Positions 17,195 to 36,068 are shown, counted from the first letter of the stretch. The stretch: DNA of 64,000 bases from Rhizobiales bacterium YIM 77505 (GCA_000745135.1 JQNH01000001.1:3209501-3273500), one strand, 5' to 3'. Notes: generated by a model from the letters alone, not told the origin. A program made the numbers and translations.

Positions 17195-17950
17195 TCAGAA
17201 TCTCCGGGGCAATGACCGCTGGCCGCGCGGTGCAAAGCCCAGCACGCCCTCGTCGGGATAGTAGCGCCGGTAGCTCGGCCGGGGGCGGTGAATGACCGGA
17301 GCCAATAGGAGGCCAGCGATGAAGCCGCCAATATGAGCCCACCATGCGACCCCGCCCACATCGGGCATCATCAGCCCGACCGTGCCCTGTAGGACCTGCG
17401 TGAAGAACCAGAACGCGATGTAGATGACAGCGGGAAGCTCGAAGAAGAGCGGGATGAATAGGATGGGCACGAGCAGGATGATCCAGGAACGCGGGAACAG
17501 GCGCACATAGGCTCCAGTCACGCCGGCGATGGCGCCCGACGCGCCAATGGCGGGAATAACTGAGTCGGCGTTGACGAAAGCGTGCGCGAAGCTCGCGGCA
17601 AGCCCGCAAGCAAGATAGAACACCAGATAACGGACGTAGCCCAATCGGTCTTCGACGCAACTGCCGAACAGCCACAGGGTCCACATGTTGAGGATCAGGT
17701 GCAGCCAGCCCCCGTGCAGGAACATGGTCGTGAGGAAGGGCAGGTAGTCGTCCGGCGGCAGTCCGACCCGCGAGGCCCAAGCCGGATCCGTGTAGCGGGC
17801 CGGCACGAGACCATAAAGATAGATCATGGCCTCCTGGCCGCGGGGCGGCAGTGATTTCTGGAACAGGAAGACGAGAACGTTGGCTGCGATCAGCCCGGAG
17901 GTCACGAGCGGCGGATAGCGCGTCGGCACAGAGGTTCGGACGGGGATCAT
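17195..17950 (-). CDS. Rhomboid family intramembrane serine protease
   Basis: A 251-residue membrane protein with six likely transmembrane segments. The catalytic Ser138 is in GASGAIAG, the partner His206 in AWWAHIGGF, and the HGGWLHLILNMW segment (79-90) supplies the conserved His/Asn. Rhomboids cleave substrates within the membrane. It forms a two-gene operon with the SDH protease, one nucleotide apart, and is divergent from the ClpK gene. I infer that the pair handles damaged membrane proteins under stress. Confidence 0.92.
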   Translation of the reverse strand: MIPVRTSVPTRYPPLVTSGLIAANVLVFLFQKSLPPRGQEAMIYLYGLVPARYTDPAWASRVGLPPDDYLPFLTTMFLHGGWLHLILNMWTLWLFGSCVEDRLGYVRYLVFYLACGLAASFAHAFVNADSVIPAIGASGAIAGVTGAYVRLFPRSWIILLVPILFIPLFFELPAVIYIAFWFFTQVLQGTVGLMMPDVGGVAWWAHIGGFIAGLLLAPVIHRPRPSYRRYYPDEGVLGFAPRGQRSLPRRF

Positions 17951-18052
17951 GGCACGAAGCGATGCTCTCTGAAACGTCGAATGAAACCTTGGCCTCCCTT
18001 GCTCGTTCCTGCGTCACCATTCATTATTGTGCTCATTGGCGGGAGGCAACAA

Positions 18053-20914
<2,862 letters not shown>

Positions 20915-20992
20915 TGGTACCTGCATGGACGGGAGCAACCGTTGGGTAGGGCAATCCAATCGGCTCACACCAAGGATCCGAAGTTAGAGCCT

Positions 20993-21293
20993 CTAACATA
21001 ACCGGTTGATTTGCTGGAAGCAGAACATGGCGCATCCGAGGGGTGACGAAGGCGAGATGGATGTCGGCGCAGCGCAGCATCGAGTTGTCAGGTGCCAGAA
21101 GCAGTTAAGCCAAGCGACGGTGCGATTGACAATCCAGTGCTGGCGGCCGAGCTTGGAACAAAATGCCGGTCAGCCCGGCACGATTCGGCACCGGTGGCCG
21201 TCCACTCTTGGGCTTCGGCGGCGCAATCGGAAGGAGCGGCTCGATCCCCGCCCAAAAGCTCATCGGGACAAGCGCCTTAGCCCCAGAATTCTT
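20993..21293 (-). pseudogene. IS5-family transposase relic
   Basis: On the minus strand, the N-terminal part of an IS5-type transposase is readable (FWAGIEPLLPIAPPKPKSG, then GRPPVPNRAGLTGILFQ). Directly after, in another frame, comes the C-terminal part (RQHWIVNRTVAWLNCFWHL and PLGCAMFCFQQINRL) ending in TAG at 20993-20995. The whole catalytic middle is missing. It is a dead remnant lying between clpK and the sHsp gene, and indicates past insertion in the island. Confidence 0.82.
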
Positions 21294-21331
21294 CCACAAT
21301 GGTATGTCAGGAGCTCTTAGGAGAAATCATC

Positions 21332-21919
21332 ATGGCGCGAAACCAATTGACCCCCTTCCGGACCGGCGGCCTCCTCGGCGGGGTCGACCCGTTCCTCTCT
21401 CTCCATCGCGAGATGAACCGTCTGTTTGATGACGTGTTCCGTGGGGTCGGTCTATCCGCCGCGGGCGGACAAGGCCAAGTCGCTAATGTAGGGCAATTCA
21501 TCAATGCGAACATGAACGTGTCGGAGACGGAAAACGAGATCCGCATCACGGTAGAGCTACCGGGCGTCTCCGAGCAGGACATTGACGTCTCGCTCAACGA
21601 GGATGTGCTCACGATCCGCGGAGAGAAGAAGTTTGAACAACAGAATGAGAAAGAGAACTTTCACTTCGTGGAGCGCTCATACGGCGCTTTCCAGCGTTCG
21701 CTGCGGCTGCCGTTTCCGGTCGACCCTGAGCAGGTCAAGGCGTCCTTCGAGAACGGCGTACTGGCCATCACCCTGCCGAAAACGGCTCAGCAGGAGCGCT
21801 CGCGCCGCATTCAGGTACAGCCAGGCGGTCAAAAAGCCGAACAGAGCGCCCCCAGCGGGTCACAAGCTGGCATCGGGGGGCAGAACGACGCGGCAGGTGA
21901 GCAGCCCACGAAGTCTTGA
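21332..21919 (+). CDS. Small heat-shock protein Hsp20
   Basis: A 195-residue protein. An N-terminal arm (DPFLSLHREMNRLFDDVFRG) leads to an alpha-crystallin domain at about 55-150: NMNVSETENEIRITVELPGV, then DVLTIRGEK, ERSYGAFQRSLRLPFPV and NGVLAITLPKT. The C-terminal tail is polar and probably flexible. The ATG at 21332 has an AGGAG site and yields the expected MARN start; an upstream in-frame ATG at 21299 is less likely. sHsps bind unfolding proteins and hand them to Hsp100 disaggregases, so it likely works with the ClpK protein upstream. DUF1269 follows by 24 nt. Confidence 0.93.
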   Translation: MARNQLTPFRTGGLLGGVDPFLSLHREMNRLFDDVFRGVGLSAAGGQGQVANVGQFINANMNVSETENEIRITVELPGVSEQDIDVSLNEDVLTIRGEKKFEQQNEKENFHFVERSYGAFQRSLRLPFPVDPEQVKASFENGVLAITLPKTAQQERSRRIQVQPGGQKAEQSAPSGSQAGIGGQNDAAGEQPTKS

Positions 21920-21943
21920 AGATCGTTAACGGAGGTTCTTGAA

Positions 21944-22519
21944 ATGCCTGAACTAGTCGTGGTCGGATTTGATGATCCGACCGAGGCGGATCGTGCGCTG
22001 TCTGAACTCGTCCGCCTCCAACAGGAATATCTCGTTGACCTTGAGGACGCGGTGATCGCGACGCGCGGGCCAGACGGTAAGCTTCGCCTTAAGCAGAGCG
22101 TGGACCTTGTTGGGGCTGGCGCTGCCACCGGCGGACTATGGGGCGCAATGTGGGGTTCTTTGGTGGGTCTTCTCTTCCTGAATCCCCTCCTCGGGATGGT
22201 GACAGGAGCTGCGTTCGGAGCGGGGGCCGGCGCCCTGTCCGGCAAGCTTGCTGACTATGGCATTGACGACAACTTTATCCGGCAGATCGGAGAGACCTTA
22301 CAGCCGAACACGTCGGCACTATTCGTCCTCGTGCGAAAGGCTCAACCGGAGAAAGTGCTGCAAGAAATATCCCGCTTCCGCGGACGCATTATCCGCTCAT
22401 CTCTCTCGCCGGAACAGGAGGCTCGGCTGCAAGCCGCTCTGTCTGGCTCCAATGTCGCCATGCCGGGCAGTACTAACACGGCTACAGCAAGCGCCGGCCC
22501 TGCTGTCGGGAGCGGATGA
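21944..22519 (+). CDS. DUF1269 membrane protein
   Basis: A 191-residue protein. It begins with a ferredoxin-like segment (ELVVVGFDDPTEADRALSEL), then has one or two Gly/Ala-rich membrane segments (about 55-100, LWGAMWGSLVGLLFLNPLLG and TGAAFGAGAGALSG), then NTSALFVLVRKAQPEKVL. This is the DUF1269 layout; these proteins are often stress-linked but their function is unknown. An AGG-rich ribosome site (GGAGG) sits 8 nt before the ATG. It is probably co-transcribed with the sHsp gene. Confidence 0.85.
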   Translation: MPELVVVGFDDPTEADRALSELVRLQQEYLVDLEDAVIATRGPDGKLRLKQSVDLVGAGAATGGLWGAMWGSLVGLLFLNPLLGMVTGAAFGAGAGALSGKLADYGIDDNFIRQIGETLQPNTSALFVLVRKAQPEKVLQEISRFRGRIIRSSLSPEQEARLQAALSGSNVAMPGSTNTATASAGPAVGSG

Positions 22520-22595
22520 AGTGGGTGCCAATCCGTGAACAGCGATCTTAGGGGCTGACGGCGCGCATCCGCTACGAGATGAGGAGTGCGACTCT

Positions 22596-23153
22596 GTGAA
22601 AGAGAACGTCAGCGTCGATCAAACCGCTTCGGACGGACTTGGCATGCACGTTCATTCCGTAAAAGGCGGCCCTCACGGCGTGATTGGGAACGCACTTAGA
22701 GAAACCCGTGAGGCTTGGCCAGAACTGTCGACCTATGAGCGGTTCGAGCAGGTGGTGTCGCTCGTTTTGACCGCGCTCATTGGCGTTATAATTGCTGCGG
22801 CAGTCGTCAGCCTGACATTTAACATCATCATGCTTGTGATGTTTGGGCTGCTTGATCCCGCTGATCACACCGTTTTTCAAGCCGTCTTCGGCATGATCTT
22901 CACGGTACTAATTGCGTTGGAGTTTAATCACTCGATCCTGCGTGTGCTGGAGCGCAAAGAGAGCATTGTGCAGGTTAAAACTGTAGTGCTGATCGCGCTG
23001 CTGGCGCTTGCGCGCAAGTTCATCATTCTCGATGCGAGCAAGACTGAACCGATGACTATCATCGGCCTCGCCACAGCCGTGATTGCCCTTGGGGCTGTTC
23101 ACTGGCTCGTCCGGGATCAGGACAGAAAAGACACGCTCTCGTCAAGACCGTAA
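22596..23153 (+). CDS. psiE: PsiE-like phosphate-starvation-inducible membrane protein
   Basis: A 185-residue protein with four predicted membrane segments (about 55-85, 92-110, 128-145, 155-170). The pattern FEQVVSLVLTALIGVIIAAA, ALEFNHSILRVLERKESIVQ and LIALLALARKFIILD matches the PsiE family. In transmissible stress-tolerance loci PsiE accompanies ClpK and sHsp genes. It starts at a GTG (22596) with a GGAG about 10-12 nt upstream. Base composition of this gene is clearly less GC-rich than core genes nearby, which supports transfer. Confidence 0.87.
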   Translation: MKENVSVDQTASDGLGMHVHSVKGGPHGVIGNALRETREAWPELSTYERFEQVVSLVLTALIGVIIAAAVVSLTFNIIMLVMFGLLDPADHTVFQAVFGMIFTVLIALEFNHSILRVLERKESIVQVKTVVLIALLALARKFIILDASKTEPMTIIGLATAVIALGAVHWLVRDQDRKDTLSSRP

Positions 23154-23804
23154 TCGCTCGTTTTCGCGTAACTGTCCCGAGAGCATGCTGCTGTCGCCGT
23201 CCACTGATGCCTCAGTCTGGAGGGCAACGGCAAGGTGTTCATATGCGCTTGAACTTGACGGAGCGGTTCGCGAAGATCGCAACGACGGAGGGGCGTAAAT
23301 CGCTAATGCTTTGAGGACGAGTTGACCGATGTCGGTCCCGCCGCGGGCGGCGCGCATCGACGCCGGTTGGGCCGAGCAGAAGGCGGTTCGTGACACCATG
23401 CGGTTCCTGCACGTGCATGGCGTCGGGACCTCCCGCACGTTCATAATCGCAAGGCGGTCGCCATGCCGTCCGGAACCGGAACGCGCGGTGCCGCTGGACG
23501 AAGCTCGGTGAGCGACTGAAGCTCCTTGCGACGCAAGCTTGAGCGGCGGTTGCGTCCGTCTCCGTCGAGCGAAGTGCGGCTCCAACAGTAAAGATGCGGC
23601 GCCTCACCAAGCCCCTGGAAAGGCGCGTTCTTTTTGACTTTACCGAAAGAGGGCCAGTTAAGGCGGAAAGAGACAAAAGGGCTTTGGAGACCGCAAACCG
23701 GCTCATGCGACTGTCTCTGCAGTAAACCCGCCGTCCGCAAACTTGCGGAATATCAAAGAGAATTTCTGCTGTAAGCTACGAAGACGCAAAGTTGTAACGG
23801 ATAT
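23154..23804. other. Gap between psiE and tRNA-Ser, no gene seen
   Basis: About 650 bp at the right end of the island. Several open frames overlap here on both strands, none with a recognisable family or a good ribosome site. It may contain decayed genes and the right attachment site. The base composition shifts to AT-richer sequence toward 23,740. Confidence 0.4.
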
Positions 23805-23894
<90 letters not shown>

Positions 23895-24251
23895 TCAAGG
23901 CCCGCGCTCGCCCGCGCGCCGCATGTCGTCCCGGCACGGCGCGGGCGGGCCAGGCCCGGTGCGATCCGCTCCATGGCAAAGAGGCCGCGCCCTCAACGCG
24001 GCCGTCCTCGCGAGCCGGCTGCCGAAAGGCGACGACCGCGTTTCAGATCAGCGCGGGCTCAAGCTCCTGGAGCCGATCACGTCCATGCGTTCGACAGAAA
24101 GCCGTCGAACCGGATCGTGATCTAGCCTCGCTGCAGGCCTGGCGCAAGCGCGCTGTCGACCGCCGAGGGAGAGAAGCGGACGCCGGCCCCGCGGGTCGCG
24201 CCCAAGCGGGTCGGAGCCGCCGCGCCGCCGGCCCTCTGCGGGCCCTCTCGC
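23895..24251. other. Gap between tRNA-Ser and lepA, no gene seen
   Basis: About 360 GC-rich bases upstream of the tRNA and downstream of lepA. I find no gene or clear structured element here. Confidence 0.4.
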
Positions 24252-26057
<1,806 letters not shown>

Positions 26058-26205
26058 CAGGGCGCAAGGGAAAAGGCTTGAGCGCCGCGGCCCTCCCCGA
26101 GAAGGTCGATCACCGCCTCTCGACGTTGGCCACGGCGCGTCATGTCAAGGAAAACTCGCCCGGAGATAGCAGCCGCGCCCGGCATTTCCAAGGCGGGGCC
26201 GCCCC

Positions 26206-27159
26206 GTGCCGCGCCGAAAAGATAAGGCCATGCCTCGGCCTTGGTCCTCCGTTGCGCCGAAGCCCGTTCCGCGGGGCGGGGAAACATGCTTTGAGGGCAG
26301 GCCTTCCGGAGCCCCTTCCTTGACGACGGTCGTCTTCGCCGCGGCGCTCTTGAGCGCCTGCCTCCACGCGGTCTGGAACGCATGGGTGAAGTCGCGGGGC
26401 GACGCCAATGCCGCGGTGGCGGCGCTCGTCATCGGGGCGGGGTTCCCGAACCTCCTCATCCTGGTCCTCTCCGGCCCTCCGGCGGCGCCTGCCTGGGGCT
26501 GGATGGCCGTCACCGTCGCCTTGTCCATCGTCGCCCTGCAGCTTCTCGCCTCCGCCTACCGGGAAGGCGACTTCGCCGTCGCCTATCCCCTCATCCGCGG
26601 CCTCATCCCCATCGTGCTGGCGCTGGCGGCCGTCCCGCTCTTCGGCGAGGCGCCGACCCTTGCGGGAAGCCTTGGCGTGGTGTGCGTCTCGGCGGGGCTT
26701 GCCGTCATCGCCTGGGAATCGGCGCGCCGTTCGCGCACCATGACCGCCCGCGGCCTTGGCCTTGCGGCGCTCGCGGCCGCCGTGACCGCCGCCTCGGTGC
26801 TGACCGACGCCAAGGGGGCTCGGCTCGGGGCCAACCCGTTCGGCTACGCCGCCAGCATCGCCATCCTGAACGCGCTCGTGATGGCGGCGACGCAGGCGGC
26901 CCGCGGGCACAGCGTGCCGCGGATGCTGGTCAAGCACTGGCCCGTGACCATCTTCGCCGCGGGCCTCTCGGCCATCTCCTATGTGCTCTTCATCTGGGCG
27001 ATCACGGAAGGGCCTGTGGCGCTCGTGGCGGCCCTGCGGGAGACCAGCATGCTGTTCGCCCTGTTGATCGCCGCGCTCGTCCTGCGCGAGCGCATCAACC
27101 GCTGGCGGTGGGGCGCGGTCATCCTGATGGTCGGCGGCATCGCCCTGATCCGGGCGTGA
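26206..27159 (+). CDS. EamA-family (DMT) transporter
   Basis: Ten hydrophobic segments in two halves, as in drug/metabolite transporters of the EamA family. The first half starts at FAAALLSACLHAVWNAWVK and the second at LGLAALAAAVTAASVLTDAK; each ends with an RE-I/L loop (ALRETSMLFALLIAAL, LRERINRWRWGAV). The substrate is unknown. The annotated frame has a 35-residue polar lead; a TTG at 26320 with a CGGAG site 8 nt upstream is the more natural start and would give about 279 residues. It stands alone, pointing toward hrcA. Confidence 0.83.
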   Translation: MPRRKDKAMPRPWSSVAPKPVPRGGETCFEGRPSGAPSLTTVVFAAALLSACLHAVWNAWVKSRGDANAAVAALVIGAGFPNLLILVLSGPPAAPAWGWMAVTVALSIVALQLLASAYREGDFAVAYPLIRGLIPIVLALAAVPLFGEAPTLAGSLGVVCVSAGLAVIAWESARRSRTMTARGLGLAALAAAVTAASVLTDAKGARLGANPFGYAASIAILNALVMAATQAARGHSVPRMLVKHWPVTIFAAGLSAISYVLFIWAITEGPVALVAALRETSMLFALLIAALVLRERINRWRWGAVILMVGGIALIRA

Positions 27160-27321
27160 GCGCCGCGGCAGCCTCGTCCGATCGGGTTGGTTCACTCTTG
27201 GTCTTGGCCTGCGCCTGCAGCATCAGCCATCCGGTGCGGCTGCGCGGCAGGTCCTGGCGCTGACCCTCCGCCCGCCACCATCGCAAGGCGGAGATAGCCG
27301 CCAGCCCCATCGGACGACGCT

Positions 27322-28407
27322 CTAGCGGCCCCGCTCCAGAACCCGCGAGATCACCTTGGCGGTGTAGTCGACCATGGGCACGATGCGCGCGTAATTCAGC
27401 CGCGTCGGGCCGATGACGCCGAGCACCCCGACGATGGTCTGGGTGGAGTCGTGGAAGGGCGCAGCGATCATCGACGAGCCGGAAAGGGAGAACAGCTTGT
27501 TCTCCGAACCGATGAAGATGCGCACCCCCTCGCCCTGCTCGGCGCGGGAGAGGAGGTCGATGACGTCGGTCTGCGTCTCGAGATCCGCGAAGAGCAGGCG
27601 GATCCGCTCCAGATCCTCGGCCGCCTTGAGATCCTCGAGCAGGTTCGCCTGGCCGCGGACGATGAGATGACGCTCCTCGGCGGAGCCCGCCGTCGTCGCA
27701 AGCCCCGCCTCGACGAGGCGTGCGGTGAGGGCGTCGAGCTCCTGGCGGATGGCGTTGCGCTGCGCTTCGATGGCGGTCTTGAGTTCGCCCAGGCTTTTCC
27801 CACGGATGCGGGCGTTGAGATAGTTGCTCGCCTCCACGAGCGCCGAGGCCGGGAGGCCCGGCGGAAGGTCGAGCAGCCGGTTCTCCACCGAGCCGTCCTC
27901 GGCCACGAGGACGACGAGGGCGCGGGCCGGATCGAGGCGGACGAACTCGATGTGCTTGAGGCGCGCGTTCTGCTTCGTCGTGACCACCACCCCCGCTCCG
28001 CGGGAGAGGCCCGACAGAAGGGCGGAGGCTTCGGCCAGCGCGCTCTCCAGGGTATGGCCTGTTGCGGCCGCCCTCACCTGGGCCTCGATGCGTTCGCGCT
28101 CCTCTGACGTCAGGTCGCCGACCTCCAGGAGAGCGTCCACGAAGAAGCGCAGCCCCACTTCGGTCGGCAGGCGCCCGGCGCTCGTGTGGGGGGCGTAGAT
28201 GAGGCCCGCCTGCTCCAAATCCTGCATGACGTTGCGGACGGAGGCGGGCGACAAGGTCATGGGCAGGGCGCGCGCGATGTTGCGCGAGCCGACGGGCTCG
28301 CCCGTCGCAAGATACGTCTCCACGATCTGGCGGAAGATCTCCCGCGAGCGCTCGTTGAGCTCGGCGACGGCGCGCCCCTGCGGGACCGGCGGCAGCGACA
28401 GGTTCAT
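27322..28407 (-). CDS. hrcA: Heat-inducible transcription repressor HrcA
   Basis: A 361-residue protein. The winged helix at the N-terminus ([20 protein letters not shown], then [19 protein letters not shown] and [12 protein letters not shown]) is diagnostic. A GAF-like domain follows, ending in [20 protein letters not shown] and [12 protein letters not shown]. HrcA binds CIRCE operators of groESL and dnaK genes. I start it at the ATG at 28407; an earlier start at 28476 would add 23 residues. It is not followed by grpE, its usual neighbour. No CIRCE is seen in the window. Confidence 0.95.
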   Translation of the reverse strand: MNLSLPPVPQGRAVAELNERSREIFRQIVETYLATGEPVGSRNIARALPMTLSPASVRNVMQDLEQAGLIYAPHTSAGRLPTEVGLRFFVDALLEVGDLTSEERERIEAQVRAAATGHTLESALAEASALLSGLSRGAGVVVTTKQNARLKHIEFVRLDPARALVVLVAEDGSVENRLLDLPPGLPASALVEASNYLNARIRGKSLGELKTAIEAQRNAIRQELDALTARLVEAGLATTAGSAEERHLIVRGQANLLEDLKAAEDLERIRLLFADLETQTDVIDLLSRAEQGEGVRIFIGSENKLFSLSGSSMIAAPFHDSTQTIVGVLGVIGPTRLNYARIVPMVDYTAKVISRVLERGR

Positions 28408-28516
28408 GGACGTCGGTCGATCCTTCAGGAGAAACCCATCACCCTTATCATGTGGGAGAACCATGGCCGGGCGCAAGCAGACGGCCTCGCCGCGGTGGGG
28501 CTTGAAGGGCGCGCCG

Positions 28517-29323
28517 TCAGTTCCGCCACCAGCGGTCCGATTGGATCTCCCCGGCGAAGCAGCCCATCCGCGGCTCGGACGGGCCGGCGGCCTGGGCGGG
28601 CCTCACAAGCGGCTCGGAGAGGTTCGCGATCTCCCGCACGAGCTTGATGCGGATCGCCTCGGCAAAATGCTCCCGCTCGCGGACCGGCACCATGAAGGCG
28701 CCCGGGCCGCCGATGACACAGTCGCGGAAGTAGAGGTCGAGGTTCTCGATGTCCCAGTAGCCGCCCCGCTTCAGCATGATGGGCAGGCCGTTGATGATCA
28801 CCCCGCGCGCCAGGGCTTCGTCCCGGGCCATGGTCACCGGCCGGCCCTGGTTGTTGGCGCCGTCCCCTGAGATGTCGATGACCTGGCGCATGGGCTCCGC
28901 GTTGCTGCCGTCGAGGAGCAGCATGGCGTAGTCGATGGCGCCGGAGATCGAGGTGCGCGGCCCCCGGCGGATCGGCTGCGCCGCCAGCCGGTCGGCGAAG
29001 GCGAGCGCGTCGGCGGAGCTCTCGATCAGGGTCCAAGGTACCACCACCTGCTGCATCGCCGCGCCCGCCCATTCCATGTAGACGACGCTGATGCGCCCGA
29101 GCGTGCCCTTGCGGATGGCGTCATGGACAGCGCCGGAGCGGAACGCGGCAACGAAGCCTTCGCGCTGAAGCGCCTGCTCCTCGGGGTCCATCGAGTTCGA
29201 AATGTCGACGGCGAGCACGAGGGCAAGATCGACCTCGGGCCGGTCCGCGCCTTGTGACGGCGTCGACAGGAAGAACAGCCCGGCCGTGAGGGCAACCAGG
29301 ATCCATGCGAGCCCGCGCGCCAC
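28517..29323 (-). CDS. DUF1194 secreted VWA-like protein (copy 1)
   Basis: A 268-residue protein with a signal peptide (residues 1-25, ending near SQGA). The von Willebrand factor A-like domain carries a MIDAS motif DISNSMD, and the family core [31 protein letters not shown] and [14 protein letters not shown]1194 proteins are periplasmic and of unknown function in Hyphomicrobiales. It is clearly paralogous to the plus-strand gene at 32386. The gene lies upstream of hrcA, about 110 nt away. Confidence 0.88.
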   Translation of the reverse strand: MARGLAWILVALTAGLFFLSTPSQGADRPEVDLALVLAVDISNSMDPEEQALQREGFVAAFRSGAVHDAIRKGTLGRISVVYMEWAGAAMQQVVVPWTLIESSADALAFADRLAAQPIRRGPRTSISGAIDYAMLLLDGSNAEPMRQVIDISGDGANNQGRPVTMARDEALARGVIINGLPIMLKRGGYWDIENLDLYFRDCVIGGPGAFMVPVREREHFAEAIRIKLVREIANLSEPLVRPAQAAGPSEPRMGCFAGEIQSDRWWRN

Positions 29324-29507
29324 CCGATCCTCCCCTGATGGTCGGGCCGATCATCGCGTCGGCGCAGAGCCTCGTCCAGTCCTCAGGGGCCGGGTGCCCG
29401 TCGCGCGGAGCCGAACCTCGGCTCGATTGGCGCAACGTGCCGGCCTCGCGCCAAAGCAGGCGCGTGATCGCTCAACCGAGAAGACCGGCGGGGTAAGGAG
29501 GAGAAGA

Positions 29508-29583
<76 letters not shown>

Positions 29584-29713
29584 ACTTGATCAACCGCGGC
29601 GTTGGGGGCCGCGGAGGCGCCGGAAGGCGGCGCGGGTTTCTATAGTCGCGGATCGCGGCCGGCTCAAGCCCGTCATCGGGCTTTCGCGGCCGTCCCGATT
29701 GTCGCGGGAGCTC

Positions 29714-30103
29714 TCAAGCCTCCTCGTCGTCCTCGATGTCGCCGTCGATCAGGTCGGCCACGTCGTCGTCGCCCTCCTCCTCCTCCTCGAGGAAGGTGTC
29801 GTCCTCGCCGGCCACATCCTCGCCGAGGTCGAGATCGTCGGCCACGACCTCCTTGTCGGCGCCGGCCTCGGCGGCCTCCACGTCGTCCAGCGAGACGAGC
29901 TCGGGGCCGACGGCCTCGACCTCCGCCTCCTCCTCGTCACCCGGCCGCACGGCCGCCGTCCCCCCCTTGGCGAAGGGTTCGAACACGGACCGCGGATAGG
30001 CCTGACCGGTGTAGGGCGACACGATCGGGTCGCGGTTCAGATCATAGAATTTCTTGCCCGTCACGGGGCAAATGCGCTTGGTGCCAAGCTCGGGTTTGGC
30101 CAC
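29714..30103 (-). CDS. TIGR02300 'FYDLN acid' protein
   Basis: A 129-residue protein. The N-terminus has GTKRICPVTGKKFYDLNRDP, then SPYTGQAYP, the TIGR02300 signature with a small Cys-containing fold. The C-terminal half is almost wholly Asp/Glu. The function is unknown; the family is restricted to alphaproteobacteria and usually lies beside aroA, as here, where it is divergent from it. It starts at the ATG at 30103. Confidence 0.92.
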   Translation of the reverse strand: MAKPELGTKRICPVTGKKFYDLNRDPIVSPYTGQAYPRSVFEPFAKGGTAAVRPGDEEEAEVEAVGPELVSLDDVEAAEAGADKEVVADDLDLGEDVAGEDDTFLEEEEEGDDDVADLIDGDIEDDEEA

Positions 30104-30245
30104 GGTCGAAAGCCTTCGCTCGATGTCGGAAGAGTGCTCCCGTTAATGCAGAGAGCCGAGAGGTGTCAAATGGCGTCCTCCGCGGTGCGTTCAAGCCCGG
30201 CAGCGACGATGGCGGCCGGATGACGGCCGCCTGCCCCCATGCTAA

Positions 30246-31631
<1,386 letters not shown>

Positions 31632-31632
31632 C

Positions 31633-32262
31633 ATGATCATCGCCATCGACGGGCCGGCCGCCTCCGGCAAGGGCACGCTGGCCAAGCGCCTTGCCGCCCA
31701 TTACGGGCTGCCGCATCTCGACACGGGCCTCCTGTATCGCGCGGTGGCGCTGACCCTCCTCGATCAGGGCAGGCCGCTCACCGACGAGGGCGCCGCGCTC
31801 GCGGCGGCGAAGGCTCTCGATCTGTCCCGTTTCGACGAGGCGCGCCTGCGCGGCGCGGCGATGGGCGAGGCAGCCTCCGTCGTCTCCGCCTTCCAGCCGG
31901 TCCGCGACGCCCTCCTCGACCTGCAGCGGCGCTTCGCGGCGCAGCCCGGCGGAGCGGTGCTCGACGGGCGGGACATCGGCACGGTGGTATGCCCCGGGGC
32001 CGAGGCCAAGCTGTTCGTCACCGCAAGCGCCGAGGAGCGGGCGCGGCGGCGCCACCGCGAGCTCATGGAGCGGGAGGGCGCCGCCGACTACGAGGCGATC
32101 CTCGCCGACATCCGTCGCCGCGACGAGCGCGACGCCTCGCGCCAGGTCGCGCCGCTCAGGCCCGCCCCCGACGCCGTCCTCCTCGACACCACGGCGCTTG
32201 ACGCGGACGGCGCCTTCCGGGCCGCGCTCGCCGTCGTCGAGCGGGTCCGCAGCAGGATGTGA
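31633..32262 (+). CDS. cmk: Cytidylate kinase
   Basis: A 209-residue (d)CMP kinase. The P-loop is [11 protein letters not shown] (4-14), followed by [17 protein letters not shown], then [10 protein letters not shown] and [11 protein letters not shown], all standard for Cmk. It phosphorylates CMP and dCMP with ATP. The start lies one base after the aroA stop, so the two are co-transcribed. The family's longer insert for CMP binding is present. Confidence 0.97.
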   Translation: MIIAIDGPAASGKGTLAKRLAAHYGLPHLDTGLLYRAVALTLLDQGRPLTDEGAALAAAKALDLSRFDEARLRGAAMGEAASVVSAFQPVRDALLDLQRRFAAQPGGAVLDGRDIGTVVCPGAEAKLFVTASAEERARRRHRELMEREGAADYEAILADIRRRDERDASRQVAPLRPAPDAVLLDTTALDADGAFRAALAVVERVRSRM

Positions 32263-32385
32263 GGACGGACGCGGAGCGCCCTTTGCGCGCCGCCCAGATC
32301 CTGACACACTGCCGGAGCCATTCTGAACCGTCTGGGTGGACGGCTTGGTGGGCGGCTTGGCAGGACGACGTGGCAGGAGGCGGTC

Positions 32386-33180
32386 ATGGCGCGATGGGGC
32401 CTGCGGCGCTGGTCGCTGGTGGCGGCGATCCTGGCGCTCGTGCCGGGACCGGCACGGGCCGATACGGAGGTCGATCTCGCCCTCGCGATCGGCGTCGACA
32501 TCTCCTACTCGATGGACCTCGACGAACTCGCCCTGCAGCGGCAGGGCTTCGCGGACGCCTTCCGCGCCACGGCGGTCCATGACGCCATTCGGCGCGGCGC
32601 GATCGGGCGCATCGCCGTCGCCTACTACGAATGGGCGGGCTCCTGGGACCAGCGCGTGGTCGTGCCTTGGACCGTCATCGACGGCCCGGCGAGCGCCCAG
32701 GTCTTCGCGGAGAAGGTCGAGGCGCAGCCGGTGCGGCGCGCGCAGCGCACCTCGATCTCGGGCGCCATCGATTTCGGGACGAAGCTGATCGGCGAGAGCG
32801 GCGTCGAGGCGACGCGGAAGGTTATGGACATCTCGGGAGACGGGCCGAACAATCAGGGCCGCCTCGTGACGCTCGCCCGCGACGACGCCCTCATGAAAGG
32901 CATCACCATCAACGGCCTGCCGATCCTCCTCAAGCGGCCGGGCTATCTCGATATTCCCAATCTCGACGAGTATTACCGCGACTGCGTCATCGGCGGCCAG
33001 GGCGCGTTCATGATCCCGATCCGCGAGCGGGACCAGTTCCCAAGCGCCATCAAGACCAAGATCCTGCTCGAGATCGCGGGCCGAACCCCGGCGGAGCCGC
33101 TCATCAAGCCCGCGCAAGCCGAGGCGCGCGCCAACTGCCTCATCGGGGAGACGCAATGGCGGGACCGGATGGGCAATTGA
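32386..33180 (+). CDS. DUF1194 secreted VWA-like protein (copy 2)
   Basis: A 264-residue paralogue of the protein at 28517. It has a signal peptide (residues 1-25, cleaved near ARAD), a MIDAS-like [37 protein letters not shown] and [13 protein letters not shown]. An odd feature is Tyr in place of Asn/Ser in the middle of the MIDAS motif. It overlaps the mgsA start by 25 nt. Function is unknown; probably periplasmic. Confidence 0.88.
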   Translation: MARWGLRRWSLVAAILALVPGPARADTEVDLALAIGVDISYSMDLDELALQRQGFADAFRATAVHDAIRRGAIGRIAVAYYEWAGSWDQRVVVPWTVIDGPASAQVFAEKVEAQPVRRAQRTSISGAIDFGTKLIGESGVEATRKVMDISGDGPNNQGRLVTLARDDALMKGITINGLPILLKRPGYLDIPNLDEYYRDCVIGGQGAFMIPIRERDQFPSAIKTKILLEIAGRTPAEPLIKPAQAEARANCLIGETQWRDRMGN

Positions 33181-33578
33181 CGCGCGCGCGGCCGGGGCGT
33201 CGGCGCCCGGCGCTCGCGCTCGTCGCCCATGACGACAAGAAAGCCGAAATGGCGGATTTCGTCGCCGCCCACGAAGCGGTGCTCAGCCGCTTCGACCTCT
33301 ACGCCACCGGCACGACCGGCGGGCGCATCCTGGAGCGCTGCCCCACCCTCGCCGTGACGCGCCTGAAGAGCGGGCCGCTGGGCGGCGACCAGCAGATCGG
33401 GGCGCTCATCGCGGACGAGAAGATCGACGCGCTCGTGTTCTTCGTCGACCCGCTCTCCCCTCATCCCCACGATGTGGACGTCAAGGCGCTGACCCGCGTC
33501 GCCCTCGTCTACGACATCCCCATGGCCCTGAACCGCGCCACCGCGGAACGCCTCATACAGACCTTCGCCGCGGCACCG

Positions 33579-33593
<15 letters not shown>
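33156..33593 (+). CDS. mgsA: Methylglyoxal synthase
   Basis: A 145-residue protein. The family core is clear: [26 protein letters not shown], then [15 protein letters not shown] with the catalytic Asp, and [18 protein letters not shown]. MgsA converts dihydroxyacetone phosphate to methylglyoxal and phosphate, often under phosphate limitation. The ATG at 33156 has a GGGGAG site 6 nt upstream and overlaps the DUF1194 gene by 25 nt; its end overlaps the convergent hrpB gene by 15 nt. Confidence 0.94.

Positions 33594-36068
<2,475 letters not shown>

Noticed and set aside
17951-18052. A heat-shock sigma factor promoter upstream of clpK
   Set aside because: CTTG-like and AT-rich words are present near 17,998-18,027, but spacing and sequence do not match a consensus well enough to call.
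23239-23706. Minus-strand open frame before tRNA-Ser
   Set aside because: No family resemblance, no ribosome site, and competing frames on both strands.
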